64,000 bases of DNA from Marinomonas balearica. Its GTDB lineage: Bacteria > Pseudomonadota > Gammaproteobacteria > Pseudomonadales > Marinomonadaceae. The stretch lies in contig NZ_SNXC01000009.1 of NCBI RefSeq assembly GCF_004362145.1, positions 124,001-188,000 of the forward strand. The letters are read 5' to 3'. The position numbers and the translations under genes are program-made. The notes beneath the pieces were generated by a model, which saw nothing but the letters and a program-made list of their open reading frames with translations, was not told the origin of the DNA and did not search any database. Positions 41,201-49,473 of this stretch are shown here, piece by piece (position 1 is the first letter of the stretch; the number at the start of each line of letters is the position of its first letter).

Positions 41201-44200
41201 CTGGGTCTGTCAGAGATACAACGCCTTGTGCAACCGACAAATCAAGTAAGTGGGAATCTATTTGATACCTTGCTGGTGGTTGAGAATTTTCCTGATCAAG
41301 ATCATTTGGGCGAGAAGGCATTCCACGGTTTGCGGTTAACCAATGTAAAAAACCGAGGCTATACTCATTACCCGCTTACTATTTTGGCGTTGCCGAGTAA
41401 CGAGCTGGAGCTTTTGTTTGAATATCGAGGTGATAAAGAAAGCATTCAAGCGATCATGTCTCGATTTGAGTGGCTTCTGGGTCGATTGATCGATGACACG
41501 TCGTCGAAATCTCAAGAGCATTCAAAACTCGTCACGTCCACTGAGCCTGAATCAGAAAAAACCATAGCGGCATTGAACCTGCAAACTCCCTCTGAGCAAT
41601 CTTTAATTGCATCGATTAACGAAACTGCCTTTGATTTGCCTGCATCAACGTTGCGACAGGAACTCGCGTCTCAGGTTGTAAAAACACCCAATGCGATATG
41701 TTTAATGGATGAAGAGTGCGCTCTAACCTATACACAAGCGCGTGAACAGGTCGTAGCACTTGCACATCAACTTCAACTAATTGGGGTGCAACGAGGTGAC
41801 ATAGTTGCGGTCGCGCTGCCGCGAACGGTCCGATTGACCATTGCGTTGTGGGCCATCATTGAAGCGGGTGCCGCCTATTTACCTTTAGATACTGGATACC
41901 CAACGGACCGCCTAAACTACATGTTAGACGATGCAAAACCGTCAGCATTGATCACATTAACTAGCGAAGCAAAGCGGTTTGACAGTCAGGCCACTGTTGT
42001 TCTATTTGAACGTCTTATTGAAATTGACCAAAGTATAAAGGCGCTGATCGAGCATCAATGGAGTGCACCGGAATTGTCTCCTTCTGATGCCGCGTATTTG
42101 CTTTATACATCGGGTTCAACAGGGAAACCAAAAGGCGTTTTGGTTCCGCACAATGCAATTGTAAATCGAATCTTATGGATGCAAAGCATGTACCCAATGG
42201 ACGCTACCGATACTGTGTTGCAAAAAACGCCGTGTAGCTTTGATGTGTCCGTTTGGGAATTCTTCTGGTCAGCGATGGTTGGCGCTAAGCTGATGATGGC
42301 GCCGCCAGAGTCACATCGGGACCCACAATGGCTGCGCCAGTTGATAAACGATTTTCAGATAACCACCGTACACTTCGTGCCGTCCATGTTAGCGGCCTTC
42401 GTCAGTGATTGTATGGGGTTGCCTCCTGTCGAACAGAGTAGCAAAGATTCGGAAGCCCTGTGTGCAAGTTTACGTCAGGTTTTTTGCAGTGGAGAAGCGC
42501 TTTCTACCTCGTTATCGACAGCCTTTGAAACGCTATTCAATAGACCATTGCATAATCTATATGGGCCTACTGAAGCCGCTGTCGACGTGACTTATCATCC
42601 CGCGTTTGGACCTCATTTAAGTAAGGTGTCGGGCGTCTCTGTGCCTATCGGGAAGCCTGTCTGGAATACACAGTTGCGCGTTTTGGATAACTATTTACGT
42701 CCCGTTCCCGTTGGTGTACCCGGAGAGCTTTATCTTTGCGGGGTTCAGTTAGCAACGGGTTACTGGAATCGATTTGATCTTACGGCTTCGCGCTTTGTTG
42801 CTGATCCATTGGGTCAAGGGGCGCGCATGTATCGAACAGGTGATGTGGTTCGTTGGTTGGCCGACGGGTCTGTTGATTATCTTGGGCGCAGCGACGATCA
42901 ACTGAAAATTCGAGGCCAACGTATTGAGCTAGGTGAGATTGAGAGAGTACTGAACGCGCTTGAAGGGGTGGATCAATGTGCTGTCGTCGCCAAAATATGG
43001 GGACAATCGGAGAATATTGTCGGGGAAGATGCGCGTCAGCTGATTGGTTATGTTGTGTGTGATGAGTGCGGAAACCTTGATGTTGCCGCTGTCCGTGCAC
43101 GACTTGCAGAAATGTTACCGATACATATGGTTCCTTCCGTCATTATGCAGTTGGACGCATTGCCACTTAGTGCGAACGGAAAACTGGATCGAAAAGCCTT
43201 ACCCGTTCCGAGTGAATCCAGCTCTACCGAAGGACGAGAGCCTCGTCCCGGTTTGGAAACCAAGCTCGCGACGACATTCGCTCAAATATTGGAAACCGAC
43301 CACATCTATGCGGACGATGATTTCTTTGCGTTAGGAGGGCATTCGCTGCTCGCCGTCAAATTAGTGTCTGAATTGAGGCGTCACTGGCAACTTAACGTGT
43401 CCATTGGGCAGGTTATGGTTTCGCCATCCGTGGAGAAATTGGCGCATGTTCTTTCTGATGAAACGTTGGCAAACAATCGGGAATTGGCGGGTTTTGGTCA
43501 AATTTTACCGATACGTCAAGGCAAAGGTACGCCGATATTTTGTATTCACCCCGCATCTGGATTTGCATGGCAATACACGGGTATTAGTCGTTACTTAACA
43601 AACAATTGTCCGATTGTCGGTCTTCAGTCGCCTCGTCCAGATGGCCCAATTGCCGCGCAAGCGGATTTAGAAGGCATGATTGATCAGCACTTTGAGTTAC
43701 TGCTCACCCAGCAAGCGACCGGCCCGTATCGGTTAATGGGATACTCTTTGGGTGGCGTAATTGCCCACGGATTGGCGGTGCGATTGCAACGTATCGGAGA
43801 AGAAGTCAGCTTCCTTGGTTTACTCGATACGTATCCACCTGACGATCAGGATTGGAGTGATCCAACGGACGAAGAAGCTCAGCAGGAAGTTGAACGAGAG
43901 AAAGCGCAGTTTATGAATGATGCTGCGGAGCACTTGGACAGCGAACATCATGAAATCGAAAGTACAGCGGCTCAGGAAAAAGACGCCATGTTCGAGGGAA
44001 TCGTCGCGAACTACGCCGATTCTATTCGTCACTTATCGCAGGCAACGACTCATAAGTTTTACGGTAAAGCGGTTCTTTTCGTCGCCGATCGAACTGTCCC
44101 AGAGGGAATGGACATCGACGCAACATGGATGCCCTTTGTCGACGAGCTTGAAAAGCATCATTTTGATTACCCACATGAAGACATAATGTCTCCAGATGCA

Positions 44201-44266
44201 TTGGCTGAGCTAGGTCCCTTGGTGAATCAATTAGTAAATCAAATTTTAAATGCGCACGACGCATAA
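35210..44266 (+). CDS. Dimodular siderophore peptide synthetase (C-A-T-E-C-A-T-TE), VabF/EntF-like
   Basis: This 3018-residue enzyme assembles a catechol peptide. Order: starter condensation domain (1-450, HHIMLDG about 149), adenylation domain 1 (about 500-1010, YTSGSTGRPKG about 673), carrier 1 (LGGDS, Ser about 1068; GGDS is the form usual before epimerases), epimerase (about 1125-1570, HHLAVDG about 1290, ESHGR, RTVGW, LLFNYLGRF), condensation 2 (HHLVVDG about 1817), adenylation 2 (YTSGSTGKPKG about 2298), carrier 2 (LGGHS, Ser about 2712) and thioesterase (GYSLGG with Ser2846, His2989). The second module plus thioesterase closely follows E. coli EntF, so it should load L-Ser and cyclise or oligomerise. 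Pocket residues of module 1 (read by eye as DSDDFGYVDK) are acidic, pointing to Arg, Lys or Orn, epimerised to D. The starter domain should accept dihydroxybenzoate from a separate carrier. Confidence 0.9.
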   Translation: MALQDNVYNQEKSPTLPLTDIQLGIWLGDQIADHSNAFTIAHAVTITGHINVSQLAESINETLLKADTICAEYGESNEGNPIQTLSVELASVKTQVVSLVEHNNAEQAAQEEIMRDVNADLSLTAERPLCRQVLYIVSHETVIWYQRFHHIMLDGFSFNSFTKQVSNHYLWATKATNDSTGSVSIDAPFAPFSNVVLEESAYKESKKYQDDKAFWNDYASNISNVVSLSFEGVGSKAPASTRLTSEEHLTNAIQTQYADSAQCLLRKDSIISSRLLDKFMVSSRLKRVNPADVSLALVFAYLHKMTGARKIPVGFPFMGRIGSASLLALGPVVNVLPLQIDVDFDSSLDDVIANVTAELRKVRKHQKYNAEQIARDVGRAGEDFPLFAATLNLRLFNYDLSFGDATAQIEHLAAGPVEDLDFGMHFEEGNLHIEWVANSQRYNDATLARHTERFIEFVNQLAEAPNKRIAHQGVATQQELRRIHHWQQSPYSSIENKPLVFSDGGSTTDITEQFFLRPNAYSHYLALKTDLCEISHLQLTHLVCRWARAFQHYGLKQGDAVAMLLPRDERIVLAILALMQVRATVIPVDPEYPISRLEWIFEDSAPQAIITIASLSSRLPELTNSAIQYADKTIVLDDPNVIAQIESQSDEMWGALDGEVPQRSPLDLAYIMYTSGSTGRPKGVAIPYQGLTNLFQAHRVADYEPLLAQNRGTVCAAHTASFSFDSSWDMLLWIWMGQVLHIVNDELRTDAAEYVQYIQNEKIDSIDVPPSFLMQMLDADLCADEHVPKMIFIGGEAASAALWERVRRLSNIEVKNYYGPTENTVDSVSCSVRDSESVIIGRPIAGTRSYILDEGLNPVPEGVVGELYVSGAGLAHGYINRASQTASRFVANPFESHARMYRTGDLAKWTAEGHIEYLGRSDHQVQVRGYRVELEEVENVIGAVTDISASKVYAVEQGASNRLIAYCVCSNLDDSNEDLITNRVMAEISKKLPDYMLPSALKVVNAFPLNVNGKVDRSALPTLDTQQREEGKAPESLPEQLLCSAIANCLGMEQVFVDDDFFQLGGDSITAMSLGNLLRKEGFRVRPKEIFTAKTPEAIAKLMVRLDTHKTANQMVTSQRVSSNGELKDLPILHWFNEHVHAEGERGKQEEYEGQIAETLNLTYVQGVFVLLPPLVTQDHVNQALDIVVKRHPILTAAFNRGVLYLSDSIEQQNWFISIEENHDALQVSHNHCELNHKDLGRIADRAFHHIVQAISPQTSQLLKAAYIDGNINGSPNQRQSPNGLVLGIHHLAVDGVSWRILLQELKSICESLLSGEKGAIEEFNKEGEETSLRQWQSTLLDNIDVYRQQSAFWKQQLSPRQRTVLPTKSSRKALRHNRVLLGVEATKTLLEQLPQDYRANLDEILMAVTALAYARHFDKEDVRFALESHGRAELEDSKGITSDLSRTVGWLTSEFPLRIELSGSVFDRLKTLDLPYEQIVRVVRSQLQHAGECGIGYGVLRYLDPHMSEELKTLEQENRPDLLFNYLGRFREGQSFWSPQQTDGAFKDAFAVYQAETVSQDYPIELNIFVQEGEDGAQLALQWSWLPDYCSEQDIESITETVAAYAQCMHQYAKRNPETAANTATLMEISPLTVPEGAVVSLSEKYGVVDKVLPVLPLQEGLLFHAQMNELNSDSETEEQRDSSYSSLARLTLDGPLDLPRLQRSLDAVIHKHPQLAAIFDVNTLSQPVQVLTSITGRVFNQQAANIDTKGSSLWPLETVDLSHMQSGEQVARLQELECKELSREFNVFQSDGEPLLHAVLVVLATEKHMLFLNAHHLVVDGWSTPIMLNDLLSAYGSADQRLAQTTAPYHQIVSDMCARNKLEMKAAWQEMLAGVTPTLAFGENPPDDRVNTYRIHLNETKFSTLVLAYQSRGLTLNSVLQTVWANVLSAMTGKFDLVFGTPISGRFNSIEGVDEHIGLFSNTVPVRVTLSPKNTLWEQIQVVQNDQVQLLEHDGLGLSEIQRLVQPTNQVSGNLFDTLLVVENFPDQDHLGEKAFHGLRLTNVKNRGYTHYPLTILALPSNELELLFEYRGDKESIQAIMSRFEWLLGRLIDDTSSKSQEHSKLVTSTEPESEKTIAALNLQTPSEQSLIASINETAFDLPASTLRQELASQVVKTPNAICLMDEECALTYTQAREQVVALAHQLQLIGVQRGDIVAVALPRTVRLTIALWAIIEAGAAYLPLDTGYPTDRLNYMLDDAKPSALITLTSEAKRFDSQATVVLFERLIEIDQSIKALIEHQWSAPELSPSDAAYLLYTSGSTGKPKGVLVPHNAIVNRILWMQSMYPMDATDTVLQKTPCSFDVSVWEFFWSAMVGAKLMMAPPESHRDPQWLRQLINDFQITTVHFVPSMLAAFVSDCMGLPPVEQSSKDSEALCASLRQVFCSGEALSTSLSTAFETLFNRPLHNLYGPTEAAVDVTYHPAFGPHLSKVSGVSVPIGKPVWNTQLRVLDNYLRPVPVGVPGELYLCGVQLATGYWNRFDLTASRFVADPLGQGARMYRTGDVVRWLADGSVDYLGRSDDQLKIRGQRIELGEIERVLNALEGVDQCAVVAKIWGQSENIVGEDARQLIGYVVCDECGNLDVAAVRARLAEMLPIHMVPSVIMQLDALPLSANGKLDRKALPVPSESSSTEGREPRPGLETKLATTFAQILETDHIYADDDFFALGGHSLLAVKLVSELRRHWQLNVSIGQVMVSPSVEKLAHVLSDETLANNRELAGFGQILPIRQGKGTPIFCIHPASGFAWQYTGISRYLTNNCPIVGLQSPRPDGPIAAQADLEGMIDQHFELLLTQQATGPYRLMGYSLGGVIAHGLAVRLQRIGEEVSFLGLLDTYPPDDQDWSDPTDEEAQQEVEREKAQFMNDAAEHLDSEHHEIESTAAQEKDAMFEGIVANYADSIRHLSQATTHKFYGKAVLFVADRTVPEGMDIDATWMPFVDELEKHHFDYPHEDIMSPDALAELGPLVNQLVNQILNAHDA

Positions 44267-44281
44267 AACGTTGGAAGAAAC

Positions 44282-45604
44282 ATGTCTAAAACAAACATTA
44301 TGCTGGATTTCAGCTTATTGAAAACAAATAAGAATTTTCGAGCCATTTTCATTGCACGGCTTATGTCGGTGCTTGGTATCGGGATGCTCAACGTGGCGGT
44401 TCCGATACAAATCTATGAACTAACTGGGTCCAGTCTTCAAGTAGGCTTTGCCGTTGCGCTAGATGGTTTTGGTATGTTCGTAGGGTTGATGTTGGGCGGT
44501 GTGCTGGCCGATAGATACGACCGAAGGAAACTGATTCTTTTCTCTCGGTTTATCTGTGGAGTGGGCTTCGTTTTATTGGCGCTAAACAGCTACCTTACTG
44601 CACCCTCAGTGTGGGCTGTGTACGCAATATCCTTATGGGATGGATTTTTCAGCGCCATCGGCATGACGGCATTACTCGCTTCCATTCCGCATCTGGTAGG
44701 GAGGGAAAATGTACCCACGGCTGGCGCGTTAAGTATGCTGATAGTGCGTATTGGGTCAGTTATCTCACCTGCGTTAGCGGGTGTTGTTATCGTATCGTTG
44801 GGGGTTACGTGGAATTACGGTTTAGCCGCAGCTGGAACACTGTGCACGCTGTTATCTCTTGTGTTTCTGCCCAGTATGAAGCCGACAGAAAAACCAGAAG
44901 ACGATAATCCGATTAAATCCATGGTGGGCGGTTTTCGTTTTGTTTTCCAACATAAAGTCATTCGTAGTGTCGTTGCATTGGGTACACTGGAGGCCGTGAC
45001 AATTTCAATTCGAGTGCTTTTCCCCGCGCTTGCACTGAGCGCATTCGGTGGCGGAGCGTTTGAGGTGGGCTTGATGTATGCAGCCGTTCCCGTCGGCTCA
45101 ACTCTAGGTGCATTAACCAGCGGTTGGGTGCGATCGGTTAATAAGCCCGGCATCGTGATGCTGACAACAGCGTTCTTAGCATTTATGTGTGTGGCACTGC
45201 TTGGACTCATGGATCACCTTATTCCGACCCTGATTATTTTGGGAATGTTCGGCTATTTCGGCTCCATTGGCAGCTTATTGCAATATTCAATAGTACAAGG
45301 TCACACTCCCGATCAAATGCTTGGTCGAATGGGGAGTTTCTGGACCGCTCAGGATGTGATCGGTGATTCAGCAGGAGCGCTGGGCATAGGTGTATTGGGT
45401 AAAGTGCTTGCTCCATTCACTAGCTTATTATCACTTGGTTTAGGTTGTGCAGGCGTTACCTTGCTAATGGCCGCGAGCTTTAAATCTCTCCGTACGGCTA
45501 AACTGATCGATCCAAGTGTTATGGTTGTGTCGGATAAAACAAACATCGACCCTGACGTATCGGATACCGGAAGCACTCATAAGCTTGCGCAGAGCGCAAC
45601 TTAA
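44282..45604 (+). CDS. entS: MFS siderophore exporter, EntS-like
   Basis: EntS-type major facilitator proteins export newly made catechol siderophore across the inner membrane. The 440-residue protein opens like EntS (DFSLLKTNKNFRAIFIARLMSVLGIGMLNVAVPIQIYELT) and has the loop 2-3 signature GGVLADRYDRRKLILFSRF near residues 76-94. Twelve hydrophobic segments are visible and a hydrophilic tail of about 30 residues follows. It starts 15 bases after the synthetase stop with GGAAGAAAC as ribosome binding site, so it belongs to the fes-mbtH-synthetase operon and should be Fur-controlled. Confidence 0.9.
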   Translation: MSKTNIMLDFSLLKTNKNFRAIFIARLMSVLGIGMLNVAVPIQIYELTGSSLQVGFAVALDGFGMFVGLMLGGVLADRYDRRKLILFSRFICGVGFVLLALNSYLTAPSVWAVYAISLWDGFFSAIGMTALLASIPHLVGRENVPTAGALSMLIVRIGSVISPALAGVVIVSLGVTWNYGLAAAGTLCTLLSLVFLPSMKPTEKPEDDNPIKSMVGGFRFVFQHKVIRSVVALGTLEAVTISIRVLFPALALSAFGGGAFEVGLMYAAVPVGSTLGALTSGWVRSVNKPGIVMLTTAFLAFMCVALLGLMDHLIPTLIILGMFGYFGSIGSLLQYSIVQGHTPDQMLGRMGSFWTAQDVIGDSAGALGIGVLGKVLAPFTSLLSLGLGCAGVTLLMAASFKSLRTAKLIDPSVMVVSDKTNIDPDVSDTGSTHKLAQSAT

Positions 45605-45640
45605 CGGAGAATGAACTCTTACTTAAGTAGTAACTTAATC

Positions 45641-45692
45641 ACAGATAAGACTCACGTTGAAATACGGCTTAGGCGTTGTGAGTCTTATCTGT
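45641..45692. repeat. 15-bp perfect inverted repeat between entS and nhaB
   Basis: ACAGATAAGACTCAC (45641-45655) and its exact reverse complement (45678-45692) flank a 22-base spacer between two converging genes. Its position suggests a bidirectional transcription terminator, but no T tract follows on either strand. Confidence 0.6.
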
Positions 45693-45702
45693 CATACAAA
45701 AT

Positions 45703-47208
45703 CTACAGGAAATACATCACACAGGTTCCCGCAACGACACTCAATACAAGAGTATATGGCAATGCCATCCACACCATTTTCCCGTAAGACAATCTCACTA
45801 GCGGTGCAATCGCAGAGGTAAGCAAAAACAGGAATGCCGCTTGACCGTTGGGTGTAGCAACACTGGGTAGGTTGGTTCCTGTATTTACGGCAACGGCAAG
45901 AATTTCGAATTGCTCTCGTGAGATCGCACCGATATCCAATGCATCTTTAATTTCACTGATATAGACGGTCGCAACAAACACGTTGTCGCTGATAGCGGAT
46001 AGCAAACCATTAGCGATGAAGAACATAATGGGTTGGCTATGGGGTGGAAGCGCGAGTACATAATTGATGATGGGGTCGAATAGGTGTTGAGAGTGTATGA
46101 CGGACACAACAGTAAAGAACACGACAAGCAATGCTGTAAAAGGGAGTGCTTCTTCAAATGCATGACCAATTTGGTGTTCGTCAGTCACGCCATTGAAGGC
46201 CGTGAGTAATACGATGACCATTAGCCCGACAAGCCCCACTTCTGCAACATGAAACGCCAACGAAAGAACAAGTAGAACAGCGACTAACCCTTGAACCACC
46301 AAAGTGGCTTTACGTTTCTCAGTGTATTTTGCTTTTTCTTCCTTTGAGAAATTCTTTAATATATTGCGAACATTTTCAGGCAGCTTCGCGCCGTAACCAA
46401 ACCAGCCTGATTTCTCTAATATTATCACCGTGCATAGCCCGGCAACGAGAACTGGCATTGAGATCGGTGCTACATGTAAAAAAAAGTCTACGAAATCCCA
46501 CCCAGCGACTTTAGCAATGATCAGGTTTTGAGGTTCTCCGACCATTGTGGCGACACCGCCTAATGCGGTTCCAACAGCACCGTGCATTAACAGGCTTCTT
46601 AAGAACGAACGAAAGTGAATAAGATCATCTTTGTTAATTTCTAATATCTCGCTGTCGTCGTTGTTATTGGACGCATTGGAGCTACTTGGCTGGCCTGACG
46701 CTACTTTATGGTAAACAGAATAAAACCCGACGCTGACACTAATAAGAACGGCAGTGACTGTGAGTGCGTCTAAAAACGCTGAGAGAATCGCAGCGGTCAG
46801 ACTAAACACCAACGAAATGGCAATCTTTGATTTGATCCGTACTAGCAGCTTGTTGAAAATGAAAAGCAGCATGTCTTTCATAAAGTAAATGCCGGCAACC
46901 ATAAACATCAACAGCAGGATCACATCAATGTTATGGATCACTTCAGTATAAATACCGTCGGTAGTGGTGAGGTTGAGCATAACGGCTTCTAACGCAATTA
47001 AACCTCCCGGTTGAAGTGGGTAGCATTTCAGCGCCATTGCTAGGGTAAAGATAAACTCGATGATCAGTAACCAGCCCGTAATGAAAGGGCCAAATGCGTT
47101 CAAAATGATGGGGTTCGCGATTAAAAACACAATGATTACTTGCTTATACCAAAGTGGTGAAGCGCCAAGAAAGTTATTACCAAATGACTGGGCAAACGCT
47201 GACTTCAT
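45703..47208 (-). CDS. nhaB: Sodium/proton antiporter NhaB
   Basis: NhaB expels sodium in exchange for protons and supports growth in salty, alkaline conditions. The 501-residue inner-membrane protein begins with the NhaB-type [26 protein letters not shown] and continues with about twelve hydrophobic segments. [20 protein letters not shown] near residue 217 and [16 protein letters not shown] near 400 match conserved antiporter regions. The length is typical. It converges on entS and is divergent from sohB; it is not functionally tied to the siderophore genes, but suits a marine organism. Confidence 0.93.
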   Translation of the reverse strand: MKSAFAQSFGNNFLGASPLWYKQVIIVFLIANPIILNAFGPFITGWLLIIEFIFTLAMALKCYPLQPGGLIALEAVMLNLTTTDGIYTEVIHNIDVILLLMFMVAGIYFMKDMLLFIFNKLLVRIKSKIAISLVFSLTAAILSAFLDALTVTAVLISVSVGFYSVYHKVASGQPSSSNASNNNDDSEILEINKDDLIHFRSFLRSLLMHGAVGTALGGVATMVGEPQNLIIAKVAGWDFVDFFLHVAPISMPVLVAGLCTVIILEKSGWFGYGAKLPENVRNILKNFSKEEKAKYTEKRKATLVVQGLVAVLLVLSLAFHVAEVGLVGLMVIVLLTAFNGVTDEHQIGHAFEEALPFTALLVVFFTVVSVIHSQHLFDPIINYVLALPPHSQPIMFFIANGLLSAISDNVFVATVYISEIKDALDIGAISREQFEILAVAVNTGTNLPSVATPNGQAAFLFLLTSAIAPLVRLSYGKMVWMALPYTLVLSVVAGTCVMYFL

Positions 47209-47377
47209 TCATTTACTCCTTGTGTGTGGTTATTTTTTATTGTTATCGATCAAATTTTGAGCTAGATGATAGGGTAATAACGACAAGCATGCTATGAATT
47301 CATTGGTTGTGTCATTGTTATTAGTCAATCAATCCCCATATAAAAATGAATAATTTTAGATATTGCAGAGGACTATT

Positions 47378-48391
47378 TTGGAATTTATTACGGAATATGC
47401 AGGGTTTCTTATACGACTGCTAACGGTCATTGTGCTATTTGCATTGGTCTTAGTGTTGCTGACCGCTGGGAAGAGCAAAAAAAGCGCCGGTCTAAGTATC
47501 AATAAGCTTAATGAAGGCTACGATAAAGCGAAGTCTTTAATGGAAGGCGCGTTATTGGATAAAAAAGCGTTAAAAGCCAAGGCTAAAGCACGTAAAAGCG
47601 AACAGAAAAAAGAGAAAAAATCGCCAGCAGTAGACAAAAAGAAAGTTTTTGTACTGGACTTTGACGGTGATATTAAAGCGTCTGCGGTCGAATCAATGCG
47701 CCGCGAAATTACCGCTATCTTAACTGTTGCAACGAAAGAGGACGAAGTGGTTGTTCGTCTTGAAAGCGGTGGTGGTATGGTTCATAGCTACGGTCTTGCG
47801 GCTTCTCAACTTCAACGCATCAAAGAAGCGGGCATTTCGCTCACTATTTGTGTTGATAAAGTGGCAGCCAGTGGGGGTTATATGATGGCGTGTGTCGCTG
47901 ACAAAATTGTAGCTGCGCCATTTGCTATTTTAGGTTCTATAGGGGTTGTTGCTCAGGTTCCTAATATTCACAGGTTGTTAGATAAAAACAATATTGATGT
48001 GGAACTGCACACTGCGGGTAAATACAAACGTACATTGACCGTAATCGGTGAAAATACCGAAGAAGGACGCGATAAATTTAAACAAGATCTGGAAGACACC
48101 CATGTTCTATTTAAAGATTTCGTGGCGTCACAACGTTCGGTGTTGGATATTGAATCCGTTGCGACAGGTGAAACTTGGTACGGTAGCCAAGCAGTAGAAA
48201 ACAAATTGATTGACGAAGTAACCACCAGCGACAGTTACATCGTGGGTCAATATGAAAAAGCCGATGTGTTTAAAGTAGAGTACACCGAGCCAAAATCTGT
48301 TGCTGAGCGATTAGGTCTCTCTGTGCTAAGCGCTGTAGAAACGAAGGCAACTGGCTGGTTTTCACGAGTGCTTAATAGCCGAGGGTTTTAA
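47378..48391 (+). CDS. sohB: SohB, inner-membrane peptidase of the S49 family
   Basis: SohB is a signal-peptide-peptidase-like (SppA-related) serine protease at the inner membrane, found in E. coli as a multicopy suppressor of degP loss. I chose the TTG at 47378 (MEFITEYAGFLIRLLTV) because AGAGGA lies five bases before it and it aligns with the E. coli start, giving 337 residues. It has an N-terminal membrane segment (8-30), a lysine-rich linker (about 55-85) and the protease domain. The nucleophile serine lies in DKVAASGGYMMACVADKIVAAPFAILGSIGV near residues 160-190. It is divergent from nhaB. Confidence 0.9.
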   Translation: MEFITEYAGFLIRLLTVIVLFALVLVLLTAGKSKKSAGLSINKLNEGYDKAKSLMEGALLDKKALKAKAKARKSEQKKEKKSPAVDKKKVFVLDFDGDIKASAVESMRREITAILTVATKEDEVVVRLESGGGMVHSYGLAASQLQRIKEAGISLTICVDKVAASGGYMMACVADKIVAAPFAILGSIGVVAQVPNIHRLLDKNNIDVELHTAGKYKRTLTVIGENTEEGRDKFKQDLEDTHVLFKDFVASQRSVLDIESVATGETWYGSQAVENKLIDEVTTSDSYIVGQYEKADVFKVEYTEPKSVAERLGLSVLSAVETKATGWFSRVLNSRGF

Positions 48392-48463
48392 TGCGCTGTT
48401 ATTAGAGTCGGTCTTAACGATCTTAAAAAAAGCTCTTAAAAAAACCTCTTTAAAAGCCTGCTT

Positions 48464-48496
48464 GAGGGGCTGGAAAACGAGTTTTCCCAGTCCCTC
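48464..48496. terminator. Probable terminator between sohB and rutR
   Basis: GAGGGGCTGG and CCAGTCCCTC form a 10-bp stem with one G-T pair, extended by AAAA/TTTT inside, between converging genes. No T tract follows directly, although the minus-strand flank becomes T-rich about 17 bases later. Confidence 0.5.
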
Positions 48497-48507
48497 TCTC
48501 GGTGATT

Positions 48508-49203
48508 TTAATCATCAATGTGTTGAGTTTTAATCCCGTTTAATATCAGTTGATACAACGTATTTAAGGTTTCGTCAAAGAAAGCTTTGTTGTTCAAATT
48601 CTTACCTGTAATCGCTTCAATTTGTACCGCAAAATCCGCGTAGTGTTGAGTTGTTGCCCATATGCTAAAAAGCAAATGGTACGGGTCAATACGCTTCATC
48701 TTACCCGCTTTAATCCATGCGTTAATGACTGAGACTTTCGTTTCGACTAAATCATGCAACGGTGTCTTTAATTCGTCAGACAATAGCGGAGCACCTTGAA
48801 CGACTTCCATACAAAAAAGGCGTGATTCTTCTGGAAAATCTCGCGACATTTCGAGCTTAATTCTAATGTAATTCGAAATCGCTTCCATCGGCTCCTGATC
48901 TTCTGAAAAGCCTGCCAATGGCGTAATCCATACGTCCAAAACACGCTTAATCACTTCGATATAGAGTTGTTCTTTGCTGTTGAAATGATAAAGCAGATTA
49001 CTTTTCGATACGTCCGCAAGCTCCGCAACTTGATCAATACTGGTGCCGCCCAGCCCATAACGGGAAAAAAGCGTTAACGCCGCTTCCATAATGCGATTTT
49101 GCTTACTTTGTTTTGCTTCGGATCGCCGCCGTACGGTGTCCACACTAAAAGCTCTTTCTGGTTTTGTTTTATGCGTTTCGGGTGTGACGTTATCTGATGA
49201 CAT
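48508..49203 (-). CDS. rutR: TetR-family regulator RutR of pyrimidine catabolism
   Basis: RutR represses the rut genes until uracil or thymine binds it. From the ATG at 49203 it has 231 residues; AAGTAAGAAG lies upstream, and a longer reading from 49278 has a weaker site. The TetR helix-turn-helix is clear at about residues 38-85 (RIMEAALTLFSRYGLGGTSIDQVAELADVSKSNLLYHFNSKEQLY). The ligand domain resembles E. coli RutR (EESRLFCMEVVQGAP, IDPYHLLFSIWATTQHYADFAVQI). It is divergent from rutA, and a matching operator lies in the spacer. Confidence 0.92.
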   Translation of the reverse strand: MSSDNVTPETHKTKPERAFSVDTVRRRSEAKQSKQNRIMEAALTLFSRYGLGGTSIDQVAELADVSKSNLLYHFNSKEQLYIEVIKRVLDVWITPLAGFSEDQEPMEAISNYIRIKLEMSRDFPEESRLFCMEVVQGAPLLSDELKTPLHDLVETKVSVINAWIKAGKMKRIDPYHLLFSIWATTQHYADFAVQIEAITGKNLNNKAFFDETLNTLYQLILNGIKTQHIDD

Positions 49204-49364
49204 ACTTCTTACTTCAGTTGTTATAAAACGCCTGCCTTTACCGAGCATTTTTGTATCTAAGCGGAAAGGGCGACTCATTCATTGTAAAAGGTACCTTAGT
49301 TTTTATCTATATTTTGAACGACCTTCCTTTGCGACAACTCGCTATTTCTGGATAAAAAGTACTC

Positions 49365-49381
49365 TGCACAAAATGTGAGCA
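49365..49381. promoter_or_regulatory. Possible NtrC binding site upstream of rutA
   Basis: TGCACAAAATGTGAGCA resembles the NtrC consensus TGCACTAAAATGGTGCA (12 of 17 positions by eye). It lies about 110 bases upstream of the sigma-54 type element, a usual distance for an enhancer. A single, imperfect copy; weak evidence alone. Confidence 0.35.
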
Positions 49382-49406
49382 ATAATCCTGACTTATTGTT
49401 CCAGTT

Positions 49407-49422
49407 TAGACCATTTGGTCAA
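49407..49422. promoter_or_regulatory. RutR operator
   Basis: TAGACCATTTGGTCAA fits the E. coli RutR palindrome TTGACCANNTGGTCAA except at one base in the left arm. It lies between the divergent rutR and rutA genes, upstream of the sigma-54 type element. Confidence 0.82.
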
Positions 49423-49473
49423 AATACATCTCTAATAATTTCTTAACTCATTGAAAATAATAATAATTATTTT

